A DNA stretch of 45,684 bases from Nemertoderma westbladi (GCA_032718475.1 JAUCBJ010007990.1:1-45684); one strand, 5' to 3'; shown: positions 1-11,171, counted from the first letter of the stretch. The notes: generated by a model from the letters alone, not told the origin. Made by a program: numbers and translations.

Positions 1-1261
1 CGCTTGCGTCCTTCTGGGCTCCTCTCTGATGACTCCGAGGCGCACCCATGAGGCGGACGCTGTCCCACCACCCTTGGGGCCAGTCCGACTGATGTTTTTA
101 TCAGACCGGGCCGGAGGGTAGCCCGATGCTTCCCGGGTTCACTTTTCAATCCCCCGATCACACCGGCACAACTCGTCGGTGTAGCCAGATGGTCGGCTAC
201 TGTCAACTTGCTGTGGCCTGACTGTACATTGAGCCAACTCAGAGAGTCAACCGGCGGGTGGACCAGTCGATAGCGATCGAGCATCAAGGTCGCCCTTGAG
301 CCAAACCGACGGTCTTGTCCCAAGCGGGCTTGCGCTACCCACATTGGAATATTGACCGTTTTCACCCGCCTCGCCGGCAGTATTGAGGGGAAGTCGGTTC
401 CACAAACAATACTGACTAGCTCGAAAGCTAGGAACAAGTAACCACTTACCCGTCCTGTACACGTGTACTCAACAGATATTCACGAAATCAAGTACACTAC
501 GGTAAACACAAAATCTGACGCATACCACGCACACACAGAGGACATAATCGGGGAAGACAAAATCGGTGACAAAATCAGAGGGGACAAAATTGTATCGACT
601 AATAAAAGTCGAGAGTACTTTATTTTACCGACAGGGTAAAATAACTTTGTGTGCACAAAGTATGCTGGGGCGCAGTAAAATATGGTCCTACTAATAACCA
701 GAGGCGACTGAACCAACCGGTAAGGGTTCCCATACTCACTCGCAGTGGCCATACATACACTCACGTATACCACGTACACACACAAACCACAGATTCCAGA
801 GTATCATTCACTCGGACCACACTACAACACCAACCCCTCCTTGCAGCCGATATTCCGGGTGCCACCTCCATTCCAATAGTAGTACCAACAGAATCATCAG
901 AACGTGTCCATTCCGATGCAACACCTCCATTCCAATAGTGCTACCCTGGGAAAAAACACGTTTTGGCAACCGATCGGAGACAGTACAGAGTCTGGTCAAC
1001 TCATACATACCAAACATAGACCTACCACATAAACCACATAAACCACAGATCACACTAAGCCACCACCCCTACTGTGTACAGGACTGGCAGTACGGCAACA
1101 GGCCGACTAGACGATACCACGGCACCATGTTGATTCATGGTTCGCAAGACACGAGGGCCTTCAGTAACTCCCTTGCACTATAAAGACGATTTAACGTGCC
1201 CCCAGACCCTCACGAGTCCGCCGCCGCCTGTTACGGACACCCCTATAGAGACCTCACCTCC
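1..1261. other. Flank downstream of the minus-strand Gag-like gene; no gene recognised
   Basis: No convincing coding region. The first 240 bases look GC-richer and contain a small hairpin (GTAGCC ... GGCTAC near 181-200). Bases 480-1180 are CA-rich. A short motif (CACCTCCATTCCAATAG) occurs twice, near 865 and 923. On the minus strand an AATAAA signal lies at about 618-626. The segment may be the 3' part or intron of the upstream minus-strand gene, because that gene carries a strong splice donor at 1371, but no acceptor or homologous exon could be identified. Confidence 0.4.
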
Positions 1262-4200
1262 TTAGGCATCCGTGTCCTTCCCGCTATCTTCTCCTTGTGA
1301 AGTCTGGCTTTCGCCGTCATCGGTATAACATACTGGTGTTATTTTTCTCCTAGAGACGGGTTTTTCACTTACCTTGTTTTCCGGTGTCTTCTCTCGGGAC
1401 TGCTTGAGGAGTTGCAATTTCACTTCTCCATCCAAGAATGACATGAGATCAGCCATGGTAGGGTCTCGTCGTTGTTGTTCCATCATATAAAGTACTTTCT
1501 TATCCCAGCGTGTGCCTACCCCACCTTTCGGTAAAGTAGAAGCCACAGCTCCAATGACCATAGAACTTTGGTATTCATGAGACTTACCTAACCAATCTAA
1601 TTGTCTACAGATCTCTTGAATCTCATCGGAAAACTCTATTATCCCACTGCTGATGAACTTTCTGGGCGCTACTAATTTTGCATATAAATACTTAGCGATA
1701 TTATTCCTATTACCATACCTGATGTTTAGTATATCCCAAACTTGTCTTAATCCGTCTGGATGGCCAATAAACTTTAACGCCATTAACTTGGGAGATCCTT
1801 CCAAGCACTCGATGAGGTATCTAAGTTTTTCTCCATTAGATAGTACAGAGTTCTGTATGTTATCTTTGTAATATTCATTAAAAGGTAACCATTTCATCTC
1901 ATCTCCATTGAACTTGACGATCTCTCCAACCTTTACCGCTTGCCGGGCTTCGGTTCTAGCCATTTGACGCGTAAAACTTTCTTGGGCCATTGTGCTATTT
2001 AATATCGAGTTATCGGTATATAAATTTCTCGGATTATGATCAGTTCTATAGGGAATATCATTATCAACAGGTCTATAATTACCCTTAATAGGGTTCACTA
2101 TAGGAGTTTCTACTTCGCTAGCAGTATATATGCGTGTAGGCTCCACACCTTGCGCATGCAATACTTCAGACCTAACAGGTTGACACATTGTTACAGAGGG
2201 TGGTGGTATACCCTTTTGGGTATTTACTAATTTATCGCGTTCTAGCGCGATACTTTGCTGCACTTCTTGCAACTCTAGCCTACTTTCCCTTACTGTGCCC
2301 TTGAATTGCTGGACAGTCTCCTGCATCTGCCCGAGCAGGATATCCATCCCCCGCCGTCCCCTGTCCACCCATTCGACCGCCGAAGCGGGAGTCGCCAACG
2401 TTGTAGCGGGCGGACGAGGGACAACGGGCGACAAATTATGAATATTTCGCTCGGGGTCCAGGACCTGAACTGTCGCCTGGGCAGTTCTACTGGGCACAGG
2501 TAGCTTAGTGCTATGTAGAGGAAATTTAGAAGTAGCTTCAGGGAGCACAGGTGTGTCTATCACCGAAGGGGTGATTTCAAGAACAGGCCTAATTATTTCA
2601 GGCTCATCTACTATAGTAGGGAGTCTTTCTATTTTAATTATTTGGTCTGTGGGCTCTGTACTACCTACTTTGGTGTTATTTAGTTGCCTTCTAACAGCTG
2701 GAGGCAAATCAGGCAATTTCTGCCGGTGGAATGTTCTTTTACGTCTGCTTAGGCGAGATCGATTTCCTCCGCCTTCGGTGTCGGTGGTATCGCCTTCCTC
2801 AGATGATGTATACCCCTGTCTCTTGGGAGTAGATCGACTCATCATCTGCATATTGCTCGCTGTTAACTGTTTATTGAAGTTGTCTTGCCTCTCTTGAAGA
2901 TTTTCCAACTCTAGTTGGGCTGCCTCTTCAGATGCCCTCCGTTCTGCTTCTGCCACTGCCTCTACCGCCTTTCTTTCAGCTGCTGCTTCTGCCAAGGTCG
3001 CCTTTGCTTCTGCTGCTGCCTCTGCCGCCTTTGCCTCTGCCGCTGCCTCTGCCGCTGCCGCTGCCGCTTTTGCCTCTGCTGCTGCCTCTGCTGCTGCCAA
3101 TTTTCTTTCTGCTTCTGCAGCTACCACTGCTGCTTTCTTTCTGTCTTCTATACGTTTTTTCTTTACTTGTTCTTCTCTTTCTCTAGCGATGCGGAGTTGT
3201 TCATCGAATTTAGCTTGGTTCGCCGCTAACCTATCCACATCAATCGCATCTAACACAAGTTTGGCTCCTTCGCTATTAGGGCTAAGTCCCTCTAGCCTTC
3301 TCCTCAACTCTTCATCTCCCACAAAACGCTGATAGTCTGACAGATAGATATCAATGGCATCCTTCTTATGCGGTTTCTCTGCCGTCGCTTCACTTTCCAC
3401 TTGGGAAAAAGTAGCGTCTGTTGATTCTCCATGGGTTGAGCGCTCCTCCAACTGAGCCTTCCACTGAGCTGCTCCTTGAACCTGGCGACTCACCCTTTGA
3501 AACCAAGTCTTTACGGCAACTTGCAACGACGTGTCTTGCTTTCGTTTAGAAGCCTCCTCAAAGGCGGATAAGATTAGCCTAATCCGCAGAACTCTTTCTC
3601 TAACTTGATAAAGCAGCGATCCCTGCTCTTGAGGTCCTTGAGGTTGTTGAAACAGTTGTCTCTCTACTCGCTCCATAGAGCTGAAGAATCCCTGTGCGTA
3701 TCCGGCTGCGGACCTCTTCCATACAGCTGGATCGATGGTTTCCTTGGCTACTCCCATCCTGTGTATGTCTTCCCAGGCCGCTTCGGATAAATCAAACGGG
3801 AGTTCGGGTCCGGGGAAGTTCCATTGCGACTCGACAATAGACTTCAGTTCTTCACTAGTGTAGCCCGCGTAGCTATCTCTAGTTGACCGTTGACTTCTCG
3901 CCCAATCGATCTGGTGTTCTTCTACCGCGATCAATAACCCAGCGAGCACGGCTGCAGGAAGGATGAGAAGGGGATCCGTATAAACCGCATCCGTCATCTC
4001 TGCTCCGCTCTCGGGTGTCAGCTCTACAGTATCCTCACTACCGGAGCTGCTGGGCCGCTGAGGAATAATTTCTTGACTAGCGGGTTGTTGCTGTTCCGCC
4101 GCTTGTTGGTCCCGCTTGACCTGAGCTCGGGTGCCTATGATAGACCTACGATGTTGGACCAGCCTAGGTTCTGTTATTACTACTGGAGGGATGACTTTCC

Positions 4201-4312
4201 TCACAGTGGGAGGTGAACTGAATTTACGACCAGACAGTGGTACGTCTCTATCTGAGTCGCAGATAGTTACATCTAATAAACTGTCTGACAGGTTCGGCTT
4301 AGTATCAGACAT
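1262..4312 (-). CDS. BEL/Pao-type Gag-like protein with DUF1759-like domain (1016 aa)
   Basis: Long minus-strand ORF. Residues 1-360 are polar with no family I recognise. Residues about 365-478 form an Ala/Glu/Lys-rich helical stretch (repeats of EAAAEAKAA) that should be a coiled coil. Residues 500-740 are Pro/Ser/Thr-rich. Residues about 795-955 match the DUF1759 pattern of BEL/Pao Gag: FNGDEMKWLPFNEYY, then LRYLIECLEG and a terminal IRYG. The usual CCHC knuckles that follow this domain are absent, and no protease/RT follows within the 1.2 kb left in the window. An exact donor (AAG then GTAAGT) lies after codon 980 in phase 0, so the last 36 codons may be intronic and the true protein may continue in another exon. 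The start is the first ATG, with a TATA run 118-127 bp upstream. Either the gag of a truncated element or a domesticated gag-derived gene; family assignment is fairly safe, gene status is not. Confidence 0.72.
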   Translation of the reverse strand: MSDTKPNLSDSLLDVTICDSDRDVPLSGRKFSSPPTVRKVIPPVVITEPRLVQHRRSIIGTRAQVKRDQQAAEQQQPASQEIIPQRPSSSGSEDTVELTPESGAEMTDAVYTDPLLILPAAVLAGLLIAVEEHQIDWARSQRSTRDSYAGYTSEELKSIVESQWNFPGPELPFDLSEAAWEDIHRMGVAKETIDPAVWKRSAAGYAQGFFSSMERVERQLFQQPQGPQEQGSLLYQVRERVLRIRLILSAFEEASKRKQDTSLQVAVKTWFQRVSRQVQGAAQWKAQLEERSTHGESTDATFSQVESEATAEKPHKKDAIDIYLSDYQRFVGDEELRRRLEGLSPNSEGAKLVLDAIDVDRLAANQAKFDEQLRIAREREEQVKKKRIEDRKKAAVVAAEAERKLAAAEAAAEAKAAAAAAEAAAEAKAAEAAAEAKATLAEAAAERKAVEAVAEAERRASEEAAQLELENLQERQDNFNKQLTASNMQMMSRSTPKRQGYTSSEEGDTTDTEGGGNRSRLSRRKRTFHRQKLPDLPPAVRRQLNNTKVGSTEPTDQIIKIERLPTIVDEPEIIRPVLEITPSVIDTPVLPEATSKFPLHSTKLPVPSRTAQATVQVLDPERNIHNLSPVVPRPPATTLATPASAVEWVDRGRRGMDILLGQMQETVQQFKGTVRESRLELQEVQQSIALERDKLVNTQKGIPPPSVTMCQPVRSEVLHAQGVEPTRIYTASEVETPIVNPIKGNYRPVDNDIPYRTDHNPRNLYTDNSILNSTMAQESFTRQMARTEARQAVKVGEIVKFNGDEMKWLPFNEYYKDNIQNSVLSNGEKLRYLIECLEGSPKLMALKFIGHPDGLRQVWDILNIRYGNRNNIAKYLYAKLVAPRKFISSGIIEFSDEIQEICRQLDWLGKSHEYQSSMVIGAVASTLPKGGVGTRWDKKVLYMMEQQRRDPTMADLMSFLDGEVKLQLLKQSREKTPENKVSEKPVSRRKITPVCYTDDGESQTSQGEDSGKDTDA
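1367..1375 (-). other. Consensus 5' splice donor inside the Gag-like ORF
   Basis: Read on the minus strand the sequence is AAC AAG followed by GTAAGTG, a full match to the animal donor consensus. It falls exactly between codons 980 and 981 (phase 0), just after the DUF1759-like domain. If used, the exon would be 4312-1373. No paired acceptor was identified in 1-1261. Confidence 0.4.
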
Positions 4313-4429
4313 GACTATGTATACCGTTGAATGTCTACTGCTGTATTACAGTCTAAGTAAGTCTAGTAACTCAGTATGAACTGCTAGCCTAGTAATTAAT
4401 TACCGTTACTGCTACTCAGTGCAGCGTGA

Positions 4430-4440
4430 TATATATATAA
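4430..4440 (-). promoter_or_regulatory. TATA-like run upstream of the Gag-like gene
   Basis: The minus strand reads TTATATATATATCACGCTGCACTGAG, with a TATA run about 120 bp before the ATG at 4312 and a CACTGAG initiator-like sequence about 20-25 bp after it. The surroundings are AT-rich, so chance occurrence is possible. Confidence 0.3.
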
Positions 4441-4444
4441 TATA

Positions 4445-4700
4445 TTAGAATACCGGTATACTTATAGTATATATAACTATATAAGTATTATTACAGACTA
4501 GGTTTATCACAGAATACCGGTATAATTTTAGCACAAATATATATAAATATATAATAGGCCTATCGGAATACCGGTATACAGCTTACAGTTTGTAGGATAT
4601 ATAATTCTGAAATAGAATTAATTACAAGTACCGGTATAATTTCAGCCTAGATTTATAGAAATAAAGATAATAGGCCTATCGTAAATACCGGTATATCAAT
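4445..4700. repeat. Five phased TACCGGTATA palindromic motifs
   Basis: TACCGGTA occurs at 4451, 4515, 4569, 4629 and 4686, spaced 54-64 bp, embedded in a degenerate tandem repeat that also carries AATAGGCCTATCG before the third and fifth copies. The array sits immediately upstream of the minus-strand Gag-like gene. It may be a minisatellite or a repeated binding site. Confidence 0.6.
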
Positions 4701-5632
4701 TATTTCAAATAATTGAATTTCTGTTACTTTAGGGTTACTTTGTTACTTTACTTACTTTATTACCGTTATTTGAGCAGTAATCCAACTGATATTGAGACCT
4801 AATTGTTATATGGTAGGCCTACTATTTATAAATCGTTAGATTTGATTTATAATTTATATATACCCGTTTTAATGGGTTTTGTCAATGTTTGAAATAAATG
4901 TTATTATTTCTGGGGGTAATCACTACACAAAGCGGTGCGCTTTCAGTGAAGTGCTACGTATAGGACACTAAACAAATAATTCTAATTTACCTAAGTTACT
5001 TAATACTACAAATTACGTACAATCCGGGTGAGATTACAATCTCTAAATAAATGCAAAAATTTACAAAAACGCAAAATACGAATTTTTAGGGTAATTTTAC
5101 AAGAAGTCTACAAACCAGCCTAACAAAGGGTTAGAAAACCGGTTATTACACGGACAGGGTACTACGGTATTTGAAATAATAAGTAGTAGTAAATACACTG
5201 CGTTGTCTAGATAGGAAAATACCACCGCCTGACGACCTATAGCCGTATCGCTATAGGTTCTACGTTATGTATCACGGAGTGTTCCTACCTAGAAGTTAAT
5301 AGAGCTAATCGAATGTGCCTATCAACCACTTTACAACACAAATATAATGCCTACACTAATTATTTTCGGAAAGCACTGTACACTAAACCCTAAATTAGGT
5401 ACGAGTACTTGTACAACAGATAATCAGTAGTTAAATATACTTGAACAGCTAAAGGAACCACGGCATCTGCTGGAGTGACCGATGCACAAAATCACCAGTC
5501 TTTACCTACGCCGAGCAGCCCGTATAGTACCGGGGTTAATTTAACTATAACGGTATGTATAACAAACACAATTACTGTAGGAACAAACTTGGGGACTTGA
5601 ATGTTGCGAATAATCGCATAAACTCTGAATAA
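4701..5632. other. AT-rich interval, no gene
   Basis: No coding region, RNA gene or clear repeat boundary seen on either strand. Confidence 0.5.
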
Positions 5633-6206
5633 TAAATATTACGCAACGCGTACAAACCACTTAAACAAAATGCAGACTAAATACTGACAGACTACTATCA
5701 AGCCTAAACAAACCACGGTATATGCAGACTCCGAAACGATTAGGGAGTATGCGTTCTAACCCAGTAGTACGCCTTATTCTTTAATTGAGGGTTTACCTTA
5801 CTGCATTGGCTGCCTCAACTTCCTAACCTTACTTAATCAGACAGATGCTCTACACACACTACAATCCGTTCAGACTTAATAACAGCCAGACAACTATCCA
5901 GCCTACAAGTTATCCAAATAAAATTATACGCTACCTGTACAGACTTACACAAACAAAGTACAGACCAAACGATGGCAGACTACTCTCAAGCCTAAATAAA
6001 CCACAGTACATGCAGACTCCGAAATGATTAGAGAGTATGCGTTCTAACCCAGTAGTACGACTTATTCTTTAATTGGGGTTTACCTTACTGCATTGGCTGC
6101 CCAAACTTCCTAACCGTACTTAATCGGACAGGTGCTCTACATATACTGAAATCCGTTCAGACTTAACAGCAATCAGACAACAGCTCAGCCTACAAATTGT
6201 CTGTAC
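5633..6206 (+). repeat. Tandem pair of diverged ~288-bp direct repeats
   Basis: Copy 1 (about 5633-5918) and copy 2 (about 5921-6206) share long stretches such as TGCAGACTCCGAAA, GAGTATGCGTTCTAACCCAG, TTACTGCATTGGCTGCC and TCCGTTCAGACTTAA in the same order, offset by 288 bp, with scattered substitutions and small indels. No protein is conserved between them. Confidence 0.75.
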
Positions 6207-7685
6207 AATCTGATCAGGCTAACACGCCTTCTGTTCAATACTGGCCTACTAACAAATAAAACTTGACAGAAATAAGTAAAAATCTCAATAAAAAACCAGG
6301 GCTGCAGTCCCTGATTAATTATTAAGGCCTACTGGTATATAACAATCAAAATCGAATAATACTGCTGTAGGTACCGGTCCGGATGATCAGGCAGTCAGGC
6401 CTACTGGTTACCGGTCGACCGGTACTTTCGACTTTATTGCTTACTGCAATAAAGAAGCTATATCCTTTAATGTTCGCGCTTTCAGACCTTTGGCAGTTTA
6501 ACCCGCCAAATTAGAATGTCTTCTAGATAATAAATCTGCTTTTTAGTCTATGACAAGTATTTGATTCACTACACTAGTCGAAACCAATCCGTGCGCGACC
6601 ATTCACCCGCTGGAAATTCCCGGGAGATTGGGTTCGACGGTTTAATTTTTATTGCTATGTAAGCCTAATGTATTATTCGACTGACAGTATTATATAATCT
6701 CTGACAATATTATTCACCTTCGGTAATATTAACAGTTCCTTTAGGACGTGGCGCTTTATCTACATAAACAGAGTTATGACTTAAACTACTCGCAACGATA
6801 TGGCTTAATTATAATCCACATATATGGCGCATTCTTTAGGAATTGCTTCTTTAACAGACTCACTCATACACTATGCTGCACAATACTGCACACTAATCTG
6901 CCAATCTTCACTGATTTTAGTCACATATAAAAGGAACACAGGCTGACTCATGTAGGGTCTATCAAATAACATTAGATTCACTTCAAACCACTTTAACATA
7001 AGTCACAATCGTTTATCTGTAACCCTTCTCTCTTACCTTCGGTATATCAAGAACATTGGGTTTCGGGGTTGTTTATCGTTATTCCAAATATAATAATTCA
7101 TCAACCATATTATGAAGAACTGACAGCAAATAGCAGTATAAAACAACAAATCAGTACCGGTATGTCAGTGCACATAGGCATGCAGTTCCGTCAGTCCGTT
7201 TGTTTGTTAAAGGATATATGCCCTTTATAATTAAACCTACCAGTGTACGACTAAAAAGCAGTACAGCACAAAATATTTCTAAGCCGTTCTTTCTTTGGCT
7301 CAAGACTGAATGTAAGCACTGCACATAGGCATTGCGTCATTTCTCGGAAATTCTCTGTACAAGGAGCCACAAAAACGCTCTCATTGGCTGACTGAGCTGA
7401 GAGACGCCGTAGAACAAAGGAAATCAACACGTATGAATGTCAGCTGTTAACCGTAGTCATAGTAACTACTGTTCAAGAGTAGCTATCACTCCTTTGCGTC
7501 ACGAATTGCCATAGAATCATAAAAATATACCTTTCACAATACACATACGAAGGAAATAAGTCTTAGATCCTCTAAAAACACCGATACAGTAATAATACGG
7601 TCTCTTACACTTATTAAATCAACTACAGAGTATTTTAATGTAAAAGATAATAAAAATAACGGGGCAATTCAGCAAAGGCTTTTAC
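6207..7685. other. Gene-poor AT-rich interval
   Basis: No convincing ORF or RNA gene. It contains scattered ACCGGT palindromes near 6378-6421 and 7158. Confidence 0.45.
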
Positions 7686-8580
7686 AGTCGGCGACCTTCA
7701 AATAAGCTTGGCTTGTGGTACCATTTTATTACATAATAGATTTTGGCAGACTGGGCGGTCGCTCTGACCATATGCATTGCGCACCAACAATGCCTAAAAC
7801 ATCTATGGGAACAGCCAATTAGTGCGCTTGAATCGTTTATCTTTATTCCTGCTTCTATCGTTATTCTTTACTTTGTATAACACAATTTACAGTGCGGCAA
7901 AGTATGGCTGGTTGACCATTGAATTGCATTGGTAAAGGTATTCGGCGTTCACGTGGGCTAAACAAATTTAAACAGTACAGTTTTAGCACTATACATTAAT
8001 ATAGATAGGGCAACAGACAAACTATCTATGACACAAATACCAACACATTCCGATAGCCCGCAATTACGGCGTCTCTAAAGAGCCCAAATATAAATTAATA
8101 AAATCCTCTATGAAACAATAAAAATACCTACAAAAAATACTGCTATATTAAATATTAGTTACTGCAGTAACATATAACAATTACTGCAGTAACAAATATT
8201 TATTACTGCAATAATCAATATTAATAATTTAATAAATAATTGAATAAAAATTTATACTGCAGTAACAAATTATTTGTTACTGCAGAAAAAGACAATTTTT
8301 TATTACTGCAGTGATAATTAATTCTTACTTTCAGTAACAAATATTTATTACTGCAGTATTTTTTGGAGGCATCTTTATTGTTTCATATAGGTTTTTATTA
8401 CCTATACTTTACCCTTTAGTCAAAGTCAATATACACCATTCCATAGCCAGTTTCAGGCAGGACTGTATGAAATGACTGACAGTACTACTTTGAAATCTTT
8501 GAGGACACTTTGTCATTTTCTTAGACCACTTTTAGAACTTTGAGACACTTTTAGTTCTTTGAGAAAATCTCAAAGAACAG
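7686..8580 (+). mobile_element. Dispersed repeat copy 1 (left-truncated TIR element, family of 36036-38079)
   Basis: This stretch is nearly collinear with 37055-38079: the same TTGGCTTGTGGTACCATT start region, TTACAGTGCGGCAAAG, GGCGTTCACGTGGGC and CTGCAG tandem block. Both copies end at the identical CTCAAAGAACAG and diverge immediately after, which marks a real element boundary. Copy 1 has no left terminal repeat (CTGTTCTTTGAG) and lacks ~40 bp present near 37010-37050, so it is a deletion derivative. No protein is encoded. Confidence 0.75.
8140..8362. repeat. Degenerate tandem repeat of TTACTGCAGTAA palindromes
   Basis: Repeated copies of a ~22-bp AT-rich unit containing the palindrome TTACTGCAGTAA alternate with AACAAATATTTATT. 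The same block in expanded form is at 37500-37860 inside the second copy of the element. Confidence 0.7.
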
Positions 8581-9703
8581 ATGCACTTTGAGACCCCGAC
8601 TGTAGTTTTAGTCAGTAATGGCATACAGCAACTACTGACTTTATGATTTCATCAAGTTCATCAAACCAGGCTGACGACTCAGCTGTTTAGTTTAATTAAT
8701 TGCAGCCGGATTGGATAAATTATTAATTAATTTGGGGAACTTTACTAATTAGTAAAATCGTTAATTAGTTCGATTCAAAAGATTTTAGAGTAATTATCAT
8801 TTGTAAAATAGTAAACCGCTTTGATACACCTTGTGAATAAGGATTTGGGGGACGGGGGGGCAAAGCCCCCCCGCCAATTAGGTAATTAAGTAATTAGTTA
8901 ATTACTAATTAACGGTAGTAGATACGGCATCGGCGCCAGAGACTTTTTTGTGTAGAATAAAATTCCGAACAACTTTGTGATGTTACGTTTTTTCATAGCT
9001 CTTAGTGTTTTCGAGTTACGGCGCTAATTAGTTTTCGGCAAATTAGTACTAATTAACAGTAATAGGAGGGCCATAGCGATGACTGAACTTTTTTTAGATC
9101 TTACCGAGATGAACAAAAAAAACATCGTTGCTAGGGGAAAAACCAAATACTTTTCGAGAAAAATCAATTAGAAATCTTTAATCGCTAATTACTAATTAAT
9201 TAATTAGCAGATTTTTGCCAAATATTTCTCTGCTGTGCACGCTCGGGCCATCTATAAGATCGCGCAAACAGAATCGTTCTAGCTTTCGCCGTTCTCCTGG
9301 AAAAATCCTTTAAAAATCGACCTAAAAAAGATCAAAGCAAAATGCCTACTTCCGAGGGGGTACACCATAATGCTATCTTATGAGGTTTTACTTTGGTGTT
9401 TATGTTGGTTTGCTAAGTTCCCTTAAAAAGGCTGCATTATTTATTCCTCATAAGACTCTGTCGAGCCTTTGGCTCTCCAGTGGCAGCCTATTGCTCCTGA
9501 CAGTCTGTCTCCTTGGCCATCCATTTGGTGGATCTGACTAAATGTCGGCTCGCTTTCATTTTTATTATTGACAGATTGTTAACTTACCCGGCGCTGAGCC
9601 TTGCAGTACTGGAGTCCGCCCACTGAGGCATTGATAGAGTACACAGTCTTCTAAAAGGAGTTGAATGGGGCTTCGTTAAAGGAGGAGTATGTATAATAAT
9701 CTG
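8581..9703. other. Gene-poor AT-rich interval with TTAATTA-rich tracts
   Basis: No gene seen. It holds many TAATTA words and one G/C hairpin at 8848-8875 (seven G, CAAAG, seven C). A small inverted pair (CTTATGAGG near 9377, CCTCATAAG near 9447) could fold, but I do not recognise an RNA family. Confidence 0.4.
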
Positions 9704-9814
9704 AACGTCCCGAAATTAACTATATGGAGGGTCCCGAAATTAATTTATGGACGTCCCGAAATTAATTTATGGACGTCCCGAAATTAATTTATGGACGTCC
9801 CGAAATTAATCTAT
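9704..9814 (+). repeat. 22-bp minisatellite, five copies
   Basis: Five consecutive units built on GGACGTCCCGAAATTAAT (9704-9725, 9726-9748, 9749-9770, 9771-9792, 9793-9814). The second has one extra base. A partial inverted copy follows at about 9846-9868. Confidence 0.9.
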
Positions 9815-9919
9815 CAACCAATCAGAATCGTAATGAAATAACTAATTAATGGACGTTAATGTTAATTTCGGAAATTTATTTCAATAATATTTTTTTTTAT
9901 AATAACAATTTTTTTAAAT

Positions 9920-9924
9920 ATTTT
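9920..9924. repeat. Left target-site duplication of BEL/Pao element (ATTTT)
   Basis: ATTTT directly precedes the TG of the 5' LTR and is repeated directly after the CA of the 3' LTR at 18318-18322. Five base pairs is usual for BEL/Pao. The site is AT-rich, so some of the match could be chance. Confidence 0.7.
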
Positions 9925-11148
9925 TGTTAAGACGAACGGCCGCCCAAAGTAGACTCCACGGGGAAATTAGTTTTTTAGCCTGATGTTTATACTATTTATT
10001 TAATGCGTGATTTGCTTTGTGTCCTATCTGTTTGGTGTACTATTTTTAGCTTGCAATTTATCCTATGTAATCTATGCGGTGTATTATTTTGGCATATAAT
10101 TTATTTATGTCTTTAATTATTTATTTAGTGTATTATTTTTCGGCGTACAATCTATAATGTTGATCTATTTGCTGGGTGATTATTTTCGGCTTAGGGCTTG
10201 TTCTGTATTGATTTTGTTGGTGGGCGTACTTGTATATTGGCTGTGGCGACATCTATTTGGTTATGATTTTTATTGGTGGGCCGCGAGTTGATTATTGGGT
10301 TTATTTTTAGCTCGGTTATTATTGGTATGTACCTTTATACCTCGCCTGGGGCGGGCTCGGGTATTGCTTGGGGTGGGCGTACTTAGCTGCTATATTGGAT
10401 ATGTAAACACGATTGGCTTCTGTAAAGTTGTAGGATAATATATGGCCATTATTGCTTTTGTAAGTTTTGATTGGAGGATTCCTTTCGGGAGAGGGGGGGG
10501 GGTGTATTCAAGGCTTGGCTTTGTGACATTATTGCTTTGAATGTTGTAGCTAATAATAGCCTATGTTAGGATGGTTGAAGTTTGTGTTACTCTATTGTTG
10601 CAAGGGTCAAACTGATTATAGCTCGTTTGCTTGTCTGCCCGTTGAGGTAATGTGCAGTTTGTTCGGTAATCTGTTAACACCTTTTATATTGGTTGAGTTT
10701 TGGTATATAAACTATAGTTATGGGATTCATTCGTCAGTAGCCTACGAACCCCAGCCAACTGTCATGCCATTTAACTAAATGTTTTTCTTTTGGTCCTGGC
10801 TGGACCGGTAATTTTATTATTATTATTAATGCAATTTTGCGGCTAAATTTTACTGTCTGATTGAAATTAAATAAAAATTAAACCTCTACACTGAACGTAT
10901 TTAACTATTTTTCTTTATGTTTTCGTCATGGTGAAAACGAATCACGGGCTCGCCGATCTCTAGATCTAGGAAGGTAACCACCCGGACAACCCCCCCCCCC
11001 CTACCCCTCTCGTATAGGCATACTCTTTAAAAAAGGGCAAGCACATACCAGGCTACCGCACTCCCCACACACTCCACGAACCTTATAGGGAATCGAAGGC
11101 AACCACACGCTGGCCTGGTAGATAGTCTGCAAACACCCCCTTTTTACA
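9925..11148 (+). repeat. 5' LTR (1224 bp)
   Basis: Begins TGTTAAGACGAACGG and ends CCCCCTTTTTACA. It is almost identical to 17310-18317 except for about 216 bp (roughly 10628-10855) missing from the 3' LTR. That extra segment contains a TATATAA at 10704-10710, a plausible promoter. An AATAAA lies near 10869. It includes a poly-G run (near 10492-10502) and a poly-C run (near 10990-11000). Confidence 0.92.
10704..10710 (+). promoter_or_regulatory. Possible TATA box in the 5' LTR
   Basis: TATATAA lies in the LTR segment that the 3' LTR has lost. It is the best TATA-like sequence I see in the LTR on the plus strand, upstream of the AATAAA near 10869. Confidence 0.3.
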
Positions 11149-11171
11149 TTCGAACCGGATACTACCGAACT
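11149..11171 (+). other. Expected primer-binding region, non-canonical
   Basis: The bases after the 5' LTR do not start with the TGG that pairs with a tRNA 3' CCA end. Instead TTCGAACCGGATACTAC follows, whose complement (GTAGTATCCGGTTCGAA) resembles a variable-loop/T-arm portion of a tRNA. Priming from an internal tRNA site is possible, but unproven. Confidence 0.25.

Noticed and set aside
247-1183. Several 70-100-codon frames on both strands at the window start
   Set aside because: Low-complexity CA/GT composition, no domains, and mutually overlapping.
2508-3229. Cys- or Leu-rich plus-strand ORFs
   Set aside because: Antisense shadows of the Ala/Glu coiled coil of the minus-strand Gag-like protein.
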